64,000 nt of DNA from Lysinibacillus xylanilyticus (lineage in GTDB: Bacteria > Bacillota > Bacilli > Bacillales_A > Planococcaceae): the NCBI RefSeq assembly GCF_001708185.1, contig NZ_MDDN01000013.1, positions 1-64,000 on the forward strand, given 5' to 3'. A program made the position numbers and the translations under genes. Within the stretch, counting starts at the first letter, position 1, and every line of letters starts with the position of its first letter. Under the pieces are notes generated by a model. It did no database searches, was not told the origin of the DNA, and saw only the letters and a list, made by a program, of their open reading frames with translations. Positions 37,701 through 46,502 of this stretch are shown here, piece by piece.

Positions 37701-39063
37701 TCCCAATATTTCCTTGAATCTCAAATTCACGGACATTCCTGATGATGTCTACGCGTGGTAACTTCATATTTGTTTCGATTTTTGTACCGCTTTGTGATAC
37801 GACTAAGCGTGATACAGTGCTGTTATAAAATTCAATATGTTTTTCAACATTTTTCATCGTCACTTTATCTTTAGACCAATTCTCAAACGGCTTGTTTTTA
37901 TCAGGATTTTTGTCTGAATTCTGATCTGTCCAATTTTCAAAATCCGTTGTCGGACCGTTTTTGGACGGGGGTGGGTTTTCACCATTTGGATTTTCGGGAT
38001 TAGTCCAGTCGATAAATGAAAAATTGTTGCTTGCTATACGGCCAATCGATAATGGATTATAGTCAGAAACACTCATATGTAAAGGTGGACGTACCGTTTC
38101 GTTCACATACATTGTGCCAGTCAATGTAACATTTGAAAATTCAATATAGTTCCCATTAACAACGATTGTCGCACCGAAGGACTCATGATCACCATCAAAC
38201 TCTAGAAATCTTGAGCTTGTCCCGCTCGCATTCAATGTTAACTTCGAGACAGAGCGAATGGTTTTGCCTGAAAGATCCCCTTCAATAAACGCACCTTTTA
38301 ATACAGGTGCATTATATTCATTAAAAATATGCGCAAGACTTTCTGGTACTGAATATGGTTCACCGTTTATGTAGACAACATCGTCTTCAACACCTGTAAT
38401 TTTGAAAGTTGTAGCATTGCCTTTTTTCTCTTGTGAACGCACAATAAAGGATGCAATTTGTCCACGAGTTACTGCATCAAATGGTGAGAATGTGGCAGGC
38501 GTTGTTCCTTCTGTAATATTTAAATCCACTAAAGTTTGAATATAGATGGCGTTGCTCGTTTGGCTTGTTACATCTTTGAAGCTATGGTTGTAATTAGATG
38601 CTACCTCAAATTTAAAGCCTAGCACTAAAATTTTCGCTAATTGCCCACGTGTAATTACTTCATTAGGCATAAATGTTCCGTTTGAATACCCAGACATGAT
38701 TCCTGCATTTTGTAATGCGGCTACATACTTATAATATTCACTGCTCTGTGGAACGTCTTTAAAGTATGGATCTTCCACATTTTTCAAATCTAAATTTAAA
38801 ACAGTCGCCAGCATTTTTGCTGCCTGACCACGTGTTACATTTTGATTTGGTCGGAAAGTTTTATCTGCATACCCACTAATCGCACCTTGAGCGTATAATT
38901 TCATAATATTGTCATAATGACTTGAATATTGGTCAATATCTGTAAATGGTGAAGTAGCCGCCGCTGCCTTTTGTGGTGTTGGCACTACAACAGCAATCCC
39001 GCTAGTAGCGAAAACAGTTGCTATCAGTGCTTTGTTCACTTTTTGGATTTTTGTTTTATCCAT
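34750..39063 (-). CDS. Large S-layer-homology surface protein with beta-helix-like and repeated Ig-like regions
   Basis: The 1437-residue protein has a signal peptide (cleavage near KAAAA, about residue 36) and three SLH domains (about 38-215; blocks such as GAISGYADKTFRPNQNVTRG, GIMSGYSNGTFMPNEVITRG and a third with TFSPFDAVTRG). SLH domains bind pyruvylated wall polymer. A beta-rich region (about 215-545) follows, containing a Pro/Asn-rich linker. The rest reads as several Ig/fibronectin-like modules, each with a KPMVDVTKVTP-type or VKSLTVTPLQGG-type entry and a YYYIVREKG or YYYYVRKK core. The start is the ATG with GAAAGGAAG upstream; an in-frame TTG 13 codons earlier is not used. It is not the main S-layer protein by pattern; it is probably an anchored accessory protein. 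Confidence 0.9.
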   Translation of the reverse strand: MDKTKIQKVNKALIATVFATSGIAVVVPTPQKAAAATSPFTDIDQYSSHYDNIMKLYAQGAISGYADKTFRPNQNVTRGQAAKMLATVLNLDLKNVEDPYFKDVPQSSEYYKYVAALQNAGIMSGYSNGTFMPNEVITRGQLAKILVLGFKFEVASNYNHSFKDVTSQTSNAIYIQTLVDLNITEGTTPATFSPFDAVTRGQIASFIVRSQEKKGNATTFKITGVEDDVVYINGEPYSVPESLAHIFNEYNAPVLKGAFIEGDLSGKTIRSVSKLTLNASGTSSRFLEFDGDHESFGATIVVNGNYIEFSNVTLTGTMYVNETVRPPLHMSVSDYNPLSIGRIASNNFSFIDWTNPENPNGENPPPSKNGPTTDFENWTDQNSDKNPDKNKPFENWSKDKVTMKNVEKHIEFYNSTVSRLVVSQSGTKIETNMKLPRVDIIRNVREFEIQGNIGTLNLDTETKLTIYGDGNIDWINYNSFTDLELYMDGRVGTLYVDNVYGWVDVGDYTYIDKVIIPKGESPNNIFDDFLEDKDNIGIITDPDGKPIDKDDYDNQKPTDKTKPMVDVTKVTPLNGSQAQVDFTSDEVGTYYYIVREKGADAPTKREMVDRISTENVASGTGAAVKGTNTVKVTNLGEKKEYVVYVMVVDGAKNASDIKSQAFQMKDGSPPVVKSLTVTPLQGGKRAELKFTASEPGDYYYYVRKKTTAADPTTADIIAKPIGKGKAVAGKLGITEIVTGLDAETEYQLYVVMKDDSGNNSKDPAVMKEFTTSALDNIYPFVEKMKLEPAGQENQFYVYLNEALDPESARNVNNYDLSGTVIVNTTGQQKIKPSAVEYKEGDKKVLLTIPSQTGFVYGDTLRVTVLPGVKDLAGNEFENANTVGPGKNARNYAEYVHEKFVPPTISIENVINKPDESDNSKRVEVEFKPNKAGSYYYMVLPDTIVDNGETKTFKQYLADKGITERDFVNEFAKDSSLKSGYFQIGGKDIYIEIGSGPADLETDTKKFPIAISKDELNPFSSYSVYMVLKDRGGEISKMTSKEIIGDTKAPLIKDLVVKPKEKDDTKAMISFNTDETTILHYWFVPKKNADGTTNDSANLKIDTPAERKFLEDKLKGSPSVKKSGKGAFPLTEAQGVTLNPHTEYVVYLGAEDTYGNISVYKANDAGENHDESNAGWMKQDFYSDGTAPRVEDPIFKRIDGKTFEVTFSEAVGDPANPGSIIKNGQSFFNFTNLDGTTATLPSYTWAWEDGAALRETWKPRKMIITFNNPVNQSFALTVNADITDKGSAIIANTQIPFANGKPTASYMYRTLTTNIESAKLQEPITVDRSNKINATFDFTFSDPSVEPGEEVNYYYKVYSKTYTQTEIDNVKPIEVIDPNSSGALTSLSQGNGKTPLKNGRTVQPITNNTFPFIEGDYIVIVIVDKYGNKYLVQDKISK

Positions 39064-39289
39064 CCCACTCTTCCTTTCATTTATGTATTTTGATACGTAC
39101 AAAATATCATTTTCATCATACCCTTTATATCGACAGGTAGACAGTGAACCTTCATAGCAATTTCTAAAATAATGGAAGAAAATCGTTAATAAAGGCTAGC
39201 GGTAAACACAAAAAAACAGTTTAGTCACTGTACATTCTCAGGACTAAACCACTTATTTTTAACTATTACTTAAAGTCGGTGAGGCATTT

Positions 39290-39671
39290 GTTATAAATAT
39301 TACGAAATGTATATTAGTTGATTGGAGTGGAGACTGGGCGACTCCTTGGGGATCAGCAATAGAGGAACGAAGGCTAAAACCATCACGTCCTGTGATAACG
39401 CCTTCGTGACCAACATCGTGTTGGCCCGAGACCCTGGAGCGAGCAACGCGAGTGAAGTGGCTCATCGGACGCCCCCAGGAAGCTTTGCTCTGTGCGAAAG
39501 CGAAGCGTCAGCAATGTTTTATCTGTGCGAAAGTGCAACGACAGCAACAACAAATGTTTTATCTGCGCGAAAGCGAAGCGTCAGCGGCAAATGTTTAATC
39601 TGTAGCGAAAGCAAAGCGACAGCTACAAAGCGCCCAGTCGGAACGGAAATCAACCCTACGTTATTGCGATG
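39290..39671 (-). repeat. Interspersed repeat family 1, copy C (long form, inverted relative to copy B)
   Basis: Read on the minus strand this copy has the same order as copy B: ggttgatttccgttccgact, tandem gcttcgctttcgc units, ggggcgtccgatgagcc, the core with gttggtcacgaaggcgttat, then gtcgcccagtctccactcc and aatcaac. The about 130-bp core is nearly identical to copy B, although the two copies are 20 kb apart. The unit number and the segment near 39430-39460 differ between them. Confidence 0.85.
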
Positions 39672-39712
39672 AGCCTCGTTTTTCCTGAAATCCCTTTAAT
39701 ATTACACATAAA

Positions 39713-39744
39713 AAAGCCAAGGAGCATCGGTGCTCACTTGGCTT
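39713..39744. terminator. Hairpin, possible terminator
   Basis: The arms AAAGCCAAG and ACTTGGCTTT, with an inner GAGCA/TGCTC stem, lie in the gap between the repeat and the diguanylate cyclase gene. T-runs are weak. Nothing else is recognised in 39745-39971. Confidence 0.45.
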
Positions 39745-39971
39745 TAACGATATATAGGCATACATCTGTCGTACTTGTGATGTCATAAGGGAAAGGGGGA
39801 TAACCTTACATCTTGTCAAGTCGATCAAGAGATGTGTCCCGAGTTTACGAATCATTTGAACATGCTTTAGAAGTCATATGGGGAATGACTTAAAAGTAGC
39901 TTGCCCAAATGATTGTCGTATTAATCGTTTACCCAAAAAACAAAAGATATAAGCCTATTTCAATACATTTT

Positions 39972-41540
39972 TTATTTATTTTCTTGTTCAGCGACCATAA
40001 CTTGATTTCGTCCAGCTTGTTTTGCAAGATACAGCGCACCATCCGCAGCTTCAATTAGCTTTTCCGCAGTGTCAGCCATTTGTGGATACACAGCAACTCC
40101 AGCAGATAATGTCACTATGCGACCACAAGGACTTATAGTATGTGCCAAATTGTGGCGCAGTCGCTCTGCCACTTGTCCCGCTTCCTCAGCCGTAGTATTT
40201 GGCAGTAACAAAACAAATTCCTCTCCACCGTAGCGACAGCAAACATCTCCATCACGAGCGACTGCTTTCATATTTTGAGCTAAAAATTGTAATACTTTGT
40301 CGCCGACCGCATGACCATATGTATCATTAACACTTTTAAAATGATCTAAATCAAGTAAAATGAGGGCATGCGGTAACTTGTTGTCAAGCCATTCAGCTAG
40401 CATTGCATCCATCGTGCGCCGATTCGTTACACCTGTTAATGGATCTGTTGTAGATTGATCCTTAAAATAGGACACCTGTCCCTGTAAAAATGTTAAACTC
40501 CGAATAAGTGCACTCTTTAAATAATACACTTCAAAATACCAACCACGTACAGAATTTAACCCTTCCACATTTTTCGTTTCCAAACTCTCCTCTGTTAATG
40601 TAGCTAATTGCTGTAAAGGATTTGCAATACGCGCTGCCGCCCAAAGTACAATAATAATTGAAATTAGCATAAGAGGAATAGATTTTATAATTACATCCTG
40701 TACACGATCAAATGAAGGTTCTAATGCTACATCTAACGGTCTCTGAGCAACAACTCCCCACCCCGTTAAAGGAACGGCACTATAACCAGCAAGCATTTCT
40801 ATTCCTCTAGTATTCACTACTTGCTGTGCTCCATTTTCTCCAGAAACTACCGCTTGAACAACCTTATTACCCATAGCAATATCATCGACACGACTTGGGT
40901 CCTGATGATAAATAACGCGTCCGTCTGAATCAACTACATAAACATACGAACCATCATGATAATAATGTTCCCCTAGTAGCGCATTAAAAATATTTCGTTC
41001 CTTCAAATAAATTGTTCCAGCTACCATTCCTAAATATTCATTTGTCTCTGAAAATATAGGAGACGATATAAAAATAAGGAGACGCCCTGTAACCCCTTCA
41101 TAAGGTTTTGAGACAAAAGGCTCCTTTTTTGATAACGCTTCTTCTGTTTCAACTGCTGCCAATACTTGACCTTGTACCTCCTCAGCTGGTGGTGTAACAG
41201 ATAGTACAAGACCTTCTGCATTTGTGATAAAAACCGAGTTAAACATTTTATCTTGCATTTTCAAACGCTCTGTTTCACTATTCAATGCATTCTTATCATC
41301 CATTTTCGACTCTAGAAGGTTGGCGCTATATCCTAAAATCTGAAAAGCTTCCTCTAAATATAAACTTGCAGTGGTTGCTAATTTTTGCGCATATACTCGA
41401 TTTGTTTCAAGCGTATTTTCTTTAATGGAGGCAACATTCATTCGGTAACCGCTCCAAATGCTACCAATGCTCGTTAAGAAAAAGGCAGCCAACGCAACTC
41501 CCATGATTAAATGCTTTAACTTTAAATGTTTTGATTTCAT
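39972..41540 (-). CDS. Membrane diguanylate cyclase (dCache-GGDEF)
   Basis: The 522-residue protein has a membrane segment at about 10-30, an extracellular Cache-type sensor (about 40-275; YHDGSYVYVVDSDGRVIYHQ is the membrane-proximal strand set), a second membrane segment (about 285-305) and a GGDEF domain. The active site reads GGEEF (residues 438-442), and the product-binding inhibitory motif RxxD (RDGD, 429-432) stands five residues before it, so the enzyme is probably active and feedback-controlled by cyclic di-GMP. No EAL domain is present. It likely turns an external ligand into a motility or biofilm signal. It is monocistronic. Confidence 0.94.
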   Translation of the reverse strand: MKSKHLKLKHLIMGVALAAFFLTSIGSIWSGYRMNVASIKENTLETNRVYAQKLATTASLYLEEAFQILGYSANLLESKMDDKNALNSETERLKMQDKMFNSVFITNAEGLVLSVTPPAEEVQGQVLAAVETEEALSKKEPFVSKPYEGVTGRLLIFISSPIFSETNEYLGMVAGTIYLKERNIFNALLGEHYYHDGSYVYVVDSDGRVIYHQDPSRVDDIAMGNKVVQAVVSGENGAQQVVNTRGIEMLAGYSAVPLTGWGVVAQRPLDVALEPSFDRVQDVIIKSIPLMLISIIIVLWAAARIANPLQQLATLTEESLETKNVEGLNSVRGWYFEVYYLKSALIRSLTFLQGQVSYFKDQSTTDPLTGVTNRRTMDAMLAEWLDNKLPHALILLDLDHFKSVNDTYGHAVGDKVLQFLAQNMKAVARDGDVCCRYGGEEFVLLLPNTTAEEAGQVAERLRHNLAHTISPCGRIVTLSAGVAVYPQMADTAEKLIEAADGALYLAKQAGRNQVMVAEQENK

Positions 41541-41749
41541 TCTCTACCCTTTACCTCTAGTTAATTTCTTTGCAATAACCTTTTCAACTACTGCCTTTTG
41601 ACATTTTCTCTATTAGTCTATTAAATCACAAAAAAATTCCTTATTAAGAATAATTTCGTATATTAAGAAAAAAGTATTTGTAAAATAGTGCTTCTTAAGA
41701 CTTTTTTATAACAAAAGTAATATAGAATGCTCATCTTCAAAAGTTTGGG

Positions 41750-41943
41750 ATAACATTTGTAAAACGTATGCCATGTGTATAAGTTGATTGGATTTTATCT
41801 GTGTGAAAGCGAAGCGTCAGCAACAAATGTTTGATCTGTGCGAAAGCGAAGCGTCAGCAACAAATGTTTGATCTGTGCGAAAGCTAAGCGTCAGCAACAA
41901 AGCGCTCGGTAGGAACGGAAATCAACCCCACTTTATGATAATA
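41750..41943 (-). repeat. Interspersed repeat family 1, copy D (unit-only form)
   Basis: Both family ends are present (ggttgatttccgttcctacc on the left, read on minus; aatcaacttatacacatggc and atacgttttac on the right), but the interior is only three tandem 37-bp gctgacgcttcgctttcgc units without the unique core. It lies between divergent genes upstream of the CAP-domain gene. Confidence 0.85.
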
Positions 41944-42081
41944 GCCATATAGTAGGGATAGTGCCAGAAATTTAGCATCGTTAACGGAATAAAAATATAG
42001 TATTTTATATCTATAAATCTCCTATATTTTTGATAGATTTCGATAGATTTTTATTATAAATTCACAGAAGAGGGTTTAACT

Positions 42082-42984
42082 ATGTTGTTACGTAAAGCAG
42101 CTCCAATTATATTTGGTTTCAGTATGGCATTATGGGCCAATACTTCTCTTAATCAAAAAAAGACAGTCCATTTAAATACACAAAAAGCGTTGTCACTATC
42201 CAGCTTTCAAAGTGAATACAAAATGAAATGGCATCGAGTAAATACAGACTACGCCCAATTCTCACTCGTAGGAAAACATAATTCTACTAAGGTTGGAGGA
42301 TATGAAACACGCATTGGATATAGCGTATTTGGTATTCACATAGGTGCCAATCAAACAGATGTGCATAGGAAATATGGTCTTCCACTCAGTGCCATACACT
42401 ATCAAAATACAAGTTACTTGCTCGTTTATAATGATTGTACAGGTAGCACTACACATGGGACCTATTTGATTGATCATCACTATGTTACTTTTTTCTATGA
42501 TTTACACAAAAATAATATGGTTCGTTCTATCATTTGGATTAATGCCAAAACGGAATTAAGTAAATGTGGTTATTATGGTAAGCCTTCCAATGAACTACGA
42601 ACAGGGCTTGAAGATTTAATGGTTGAACTGATTAACCATGAGCGAGTTATAGAAGGATTACAGCCACTTATTTATGATAAGAAATGTAATAACATTGCTC
42701 GACAGCATAGCAGTAATATGATTGCACATCAATTTTTTAGCCATAAGGATCACATAGGTAATCATTCCAATGACCGTCTCACTGTTAGTGGCGTTCATTA
42801 CTTCTGGTATGGCGAAAATCTAGCTCATGGACAGCACAATAGTATATTTGCCCATGAGGCACTGATGAATTCGGCAGGGCATCGTACAAATATTTTAAGA
42901 AAAGAATTCACACATATTTTTGTTGGTGTCTGTTTTAATGATAACAGTGCACCATATTATACGATTAACTTCTATTCAAAGTAA
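42082..42984 (+). CDS. CAP-domain (SCP/PR1-like) protein with N-terminal CAP-associated domain
   Basis: The 300-residue protein has a short hydrophobic N-terminus that may act as a signal or anchor. A region of about 130 residues follows (GGYETRIGYSVFGIHIGANQ with a later YNDCTG), resembling the CAP-associated domain of Bacillus YlbC/YkwD-type proteins. The CAP domain is at about 175-298 (LINHERVIEGLQPLIYD, ARQHSSNMIAHQFFSHKD, GENLAHGQ, MNSAGHRTNILRKEFTHIFVG-type blocks). The conserved His and Glu of the CAP cavity are kept. It is probably exported; the biochemical role of bacterial CAP proteins is unclear. AGAGGG precedes the ATG. Confidence 0.87.
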   Translation: MLLRKAAPIIFGFSMALWANTSLNQKKTVHLNTQKALSLSSFQSEYKMKWHRVNTDYAQFSLVGKHNSTKVGGYETRIGYSVFGIHIGANQTDVHRKYGLPLSAIHYQNTSYLLVYNDCTGSTTHGTYLIDHHYVTFFYDLHKNNMVRSIIWINAKTELSKCGYYGKPSNELRTGLEDLMVELINHERVIEGLQPLIYDKKCNNIARQHSSNMIAHQFFSHKDHIGNHSNDRLTVSGVHYFWYGENLAHGQHNSIFAHEALMNSAGHRTNILRKEFTHIFVGVCFNDNSAPYYTINFYSK

Positions 42985-43013
42985 TTTGACTGGCGACAAT
43001 AATCATTAGCACA

Positions 43014-43053
43014 AAAAAATCTCTATACGCAATCTATTGCATAGAGATTTTTT
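43014..43053 (+). terminator. Terminator of the CAP-domain gene
   Basis: The arms AAAAAATCTCTAT and ATAGAGATTTTTT close a 14-nt loop. The T-rich end serves the plus strand. Confidence 0.9.
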
Positions 43054-43305
43054 GTACCTTTGATGCGACAGAATTTTCGGATAAACGAAGATTATTATCT
43101 GAAATTTGACAGATAATCTTTATTCAAATTTTTTTTACTTTTATTGTTATTCCGACATATAATTTTCTGACTAATTAATTTATAATTGAAATTAACATAG
43201 TCAAGCCATCAATTCTTCTGTTATAATACTGATAAATTTACCGTTATTCTGTATTAATACAGATATGGTACACGCTTTTCACAAAATGGGGATAATGAGA
43301 AAAGC

Positions 43306-43339
43306 GCTACAATACCTTCTTAAAAGATGGCATTGTAGC
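43306..43339. other. Inverted repeat in the leader of the CoA-transferase gene
   Basis: GCTACAATACC and GGCATTGTAGC pair over 10 of 11 positions with a 12-nt loop, ending 24 bp before the TTG start. No U-run follows. It may be an operator or an mRNA leader hairpin near the ribosome binding site. Confidence 0.5.
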
Positions 43340-43363
43340 CTACACAAAAAGGGGTTGGGAGAT

Positions 43364-44548
43364 TTGGGTATTTTAAAGGGGTTAAAAATTCTCGATTTTT
43401 CTGCATTACTACCAGGTCCAATGGCGACAATGATATTTGCTGATTTAGGCGCAGAGGTTATTCACGTTGAATCATCAAAACGTGTAGATTTAACGCGTAT
43501 TATGCCACCTTATGATGATGATCATGAGGCATATATTCATCAACATTTGAATCGCTCTAAAAAATCATTAACATTAAATTTAAAGTCGCCTGAAGCTGTA
43601 GAAATTGTGAAGTCACTCGTTAAAGAATACGACGTCATTATCGAAGGATTTCGACCAGGCGTCATGCAACGTCTTGGCATTGGCTATGAAGCACTAAAAG
43701 AAGTAAATCCAAAGGTTATTTATTGTGCTATTACAGGTTATGGACAAACTGGACCATATAGCAATCGACCAGGACATGACAATAACTATTTATCATTAGC
43801 TGGCTTACTTGATTACTCACGCCATCAAGATAAAAAACCTGTTTCAATGGGTATTCAGCTAGCTGATATTGCAGGGGGTTCAATGCACGCTGCAATTGGA
43901 GTTCTCGCAGCAGCTTTACATCGTGAAAAAACAGGTGAAGGACAATTTATTGATATAAGTATGACGGATGCTGTCTTCTCACTCAATGCTATGTATGGGT
44001 CTGCCTATATTGGCGGTGGTCGTGTGCCTCAGCCTGAGCAGGAAATTTTAAATGGTGGAAGCTACTATGACTTTTACAAAACAAAGGATGGCCGATTTTT
44101 CTCAGTAGGAAGTCTTGAGCCTCAATTCCGCAAATTGCTTTGTGAAGCACTTGATATTCCTGAGCTTATTGATAATACTTTCAATGATTCATACTATACA
44201 CAAATTCGTTTTAAAGAGGCCGTCCATGATGCGTTCTTATCAAAGACTTACAATGAATGGCTTGAAGTGTTTAACGAGAATTTCGAGGGATGTGTCGAAC
44301 CAGTTTTAACTTTTCCAGAAGCATGTGAGCATCCACAGCTTACGGCTCGTAACATGATTGTGGATATTCCCAAAAGCGATGGTACAATACAAAAACAAAT
44401 TGCATCTGCTTTTAAGTTTGACGGTGCCAATCCCGCGTACAAGCATGTCGGTGCCAAGCTTGGAGAGCATAATGTAGAAGTTCTATCTTCACTTGGCTAT
44501 AGTGCCGAGCAAATTGCTGACTTACAGGACAAAGGGGTTTTAGATTAG
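43364..44548 (+). CDS. CaiB/BaiF-family (class III) CoA-transferase
   Basis: The 394-residue protein starts ILKGLKILDFSALLPGPMAT, the conserved opening of class III CoA-transferases, and has ADLGAEVIHVE, the RSKKSLTLNLKSPE block and ISMTDAVFSL with the catalytic Asp. It moves CoA between acyl groups; the substrate is not evident and no acyl-CoA genes are adjacent. The start is set at TTG 43364, with AAGGGG 9 nt upstream. The 33-codon extension back to an ATG at 43265 crosses an inverted repeat and is not conserved-looking. A terminator follows; the gene stands alone. Confidence 0.9.
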   Translation: MGILKGLKILDFSALLPGPMATMIFADLGAEVIHVESSKRVDLTRIMPPYDDDHEAYIHQHLNRSKKSLTLNLKSPEAVEIVKSLVKEYDVIIEGFRPGVMQRLGIGYEALKEVNPKVIYCAITGYGQTGPYSNRPGHDNNYLSLAGLLDYSRHQDKKPVSMGIQLADIAGGSMHAAIGVLAAALHREKTGEGQFIDISMTDAVFSLNAMYGSAYIGGGRVPQPEQEILNGGSYYDFYKTKDGRFFSVGSLEPQFRKLLCEALDIPELIDNTFNDSYYTQIRFKEAVHDAFLSKTYNEWLEVFNENFEGCVEPVLTFPEACEHPQLTARNMIVDIPKSDGTIQKQIASAFKFDGANPAYKHVGAKLGEHNVEVLSSLGYSAEQIADLQDKGVLD

Positions 44549-44577
44549 CACCCTTACGCCAACAACACGAAATAAAT

Positions 44578-44617
44578 AACAAGAGTGTCTAATGCAAACA
44601 TATTAGACACTCTTGTT
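44578..44617 (+). terminator. CoA-transferase gene terminator
   Basis: Perfect 16-bp arms, AACAAGAGTGTCTAAT and ATTAGACACTCTTGTT, with an 8-nt loop, 29 bp past the stop codon. Confidence 0.85.
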
Positions 44618-44630
44618 TGTACTTCTAATC

Positions 44631-44650
44631 AATTATGCCTCGGCATAATT
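44631..44650. repeat. Repeat family 2, palindrome copy
   Basis: An exact copy of the 20-bp palindrome at 436-455, followed by gcgtccagaggcttta as at the first copy (gcgtcggaagcttta). Family-1-type units follow immediately. Confidence 0.8.
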
Positions 44651-44670
44651 GCGTCCAGAGGCTTTAGCCT

Positions 44671-44792
44671 AACAAATGTTTTTTATGCGAAAGCGCAGTG
44701 CTAACGCAGCGACAGCAACATGATGTTTTTTGTGCGAAAGCGCTAGCGACAGCAACTGATGTTTTTTGTGCGAAAGCGCTAGCGACAGCAAC
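44671..44792 (+). repeat. Tandem 36-bp units of the family 1 type
   Basis: Two 36-bp units (44721-44756 and 44757-44792) are identical, each made of tgatgttttttgtgcg, aaagcgctagcgac and agcaac. A third, longer, diverged unit (44671-44720) precedes them. The same unit type occurs once in the core of copy B (about 18797). The family ends are absent. The array ends 6 bp from the stop codon of the next gene. Confidence 0.8.
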
Positions 44793-44797
44793 AGAAG

Positions 44798-46273
44798 TTA
44801 AACATACGCACTTACAAACACTCGTAGCTTTTCGAAATGATCGTCAATGAGTAGATATTTTTTATAAATCTCCATTAATTTTTCAAAAACCTCATACTGC
44901 TCCGTCACAAATAAAACTTTTAAAATATTTAGCATATGCAAGGATGCGCTCTGTGCTACCAAATAATAAGACGTATCTGGATGATGGTAACGTTGGCGCC
45001 ATTCTTCCACTGACAAACCTATATGCTGTAATGAATTATTAACATGGAGAGCAATATCTTGCTGAACTGACGCCTCAATCGCGATAAATTGCTCATTACT
45101 ATAGTTTTTCTGGACTAAAGTGGCATGTATTTTTTTATTGGATGCTAGTACATGTTCTTTTAAAAGCAGGAGCCCTTCTTGATAACGCTCCATTCTTACA
45201 TAATGATCAAGCAATACAGCATATAAATTTTCTAAAAAATTAAGGTCATAATTTTTAATTATGGCCGGTGGTGTTGGCTTACGATTAGGCAATAACTCCT
45301 TATATTCCAACAAAATCTCTATCGCGTAATTATTAAGCCGTTCATCCGCTAACAAATACTCACCGTATTGAATAACACTTTCATCATTCTGCTCCTGATG
45401 CGCTATATGAAAAAGAAGATATGCAATCAGAACCTTTTCTTTCTCCGTTAATGCATACATCGAATAACGCCAATCCGCTTCAAAGGAAGTAATTAATGCT
45501 TTAACACATCGATAATCCCCTTCTGCTAAACGATAGTGCGTGACAATCTGGTAAAGATGTAGCTGTTTTTTTGCTAAACAAGTAGAATTACGGTTATCCA
45601 CATAAGTTATACACTTATCCAGAGTTTTTTTGTAATTATTCACAAAGTTATTCACATGTGCATAAGTTTTTCGTGTAGATCGTTCAATATGACCCATCAT
45701 TTCATGGATAAATGTGAATTGTTCTAAAGGTTTGTGGATAAACAGTGAATAAACCTTTTTTATGAAAAGCCAATGCCAAAATTGTGCATCTTCTTTATAA
45801 ATCATATGCACCAAATATACATTTTCAAATTTATATAAAAATATAGTTTGTAGCTCGTTAACTGGCATTGTAATTTGCATTCGCTTCCCAAAAATTAGCC
45901 AGATTAATCGTTCTAAGTCCATTGTATGCTGTGCAAAAAGCTGCTCAAAAAAAGTTTCCTTGCCTTTTTGCGTATAAAAAAAAGCATCGAGACGGTCATT
46001 TACAAATTTAGTATCCAAACCATGCTTGTTAAAAAACGTTTGCATATCTCCCGTTACGCGCCCCCAATATTTTCGTGCAGTTGAAAACGCAATATTCATC
46101 GCCGTTTCTTCATTCACTAAAAATAAATTTGGTGAAAGTGCAGTACCTAGTATTTTCGGGTCTACTTGAGAGTCCGTCTCTGCTTCCAACCATTTCGAAA
46201 GTAACTTTTCAGCACCCTTTTCACCACTATGTTTAAATGTCATGAATAACTGCTCATCACAATCCAACAGCAT
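44798..46273 (-). CDS. Protein of unknown function, helical-repeat-like
   Basis: This 491-residue soluble protein is not recognised. Residues 1-210 mix helices and strands and have many aromatic residues (QFWHWLFIKKVY). Residues 230-490 look like helical hairpins, with spacing reminiscent of tetratricopeptide repeats (YQIVTHYRLAEGDYRCVKAL, LLDHYVRMERYQEGLLLLKE), as in regulatory or scaffold proteins. No signal peptide, membrane segment or catalytic motif was seen. The start is the ATG at 46273 with AGGGGGC 9 nt upstream, not the in-frame TTG seven codons before. Neighbours give no clue to its role. Confidence 0.7.
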   Translation of the reverse strand: MLLDCDEQLFMTFKHSGEKGAEKLLSKWLEAETDSQVDPKILGTALSPNLFLVNEETAMNIAFSTARKYWGRVTGDMQTFFNKHGLDTKFVNDRLDAFFYTQKGKETFFEQLFAQHTMDLERLIWLIFGKRMQITMPVNELQTIFLYKFENVYLVHMIYKEDAQFWHWLFIKKVYSLFIHKPLEQFTFIHEMMGHIERSTRKTYAHVNNFVNNYKKTLDKCITYVDNRNSTCLAKKQLHLYQIVTHYRLAEGDYRCVKALITSFEADWRYSMYALTEKEKVLIAYLLFHIAHQEQNDESVIQYGEYLLADERLNNYAIEILLEYKELLPNRKPTPPAIIKNYDLNFLENLYAVLLDHYVRMERYQEGLLLLKEHVLASNKKIHATLVQKNYSNEQFIAIEASVQQDIALHVNNSLQHIGLSVEEWRQRYHHPDTSYYLVAQSASLHMLNILKVLFVTEQYEVFEKLMEIYKKYLLIDDHFEKLRVFVSAYV

Positions 46274-46468
46274 GCAACTGAAGCCCCCTATCAAATTCTA
46301 CCAACAAAGATCTTCCCCTATCATGTAAAATACGTGCCGTAAACACTCTTTCTTCAATATAACAAATCTTATCCAACATATGCTAAAAAAATCGTAATAT
46401 GCATTAAGAAGTTACAACAAAAGTATTTGTGCAAATTCAACATTTTGGCTACAACAGCATAAAAAAAG

Positions 46469-46502
46469 CCATCTATAAAGGTACAAATACCTTCTAGATG
46501 GG
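46469..46502. other. Hairpin in a gene-free stretch
   Basis: CCATCTATAAAGGTA and TACCTTCTAGATGG pair with one bulge around CAAA. A run of A's before it would be a T-run on the minus strand, giving a terminator-like form, but no gene ends here. Otherwise no gene is seen in 46295-46730. Confidence 0.4.

Noticed and set aside
41790-41910. CRISPR array
   Set aside because: The repeats are directly tandem with no unique spacers, vary in sequence, occur in several places, and no cas genes are present.
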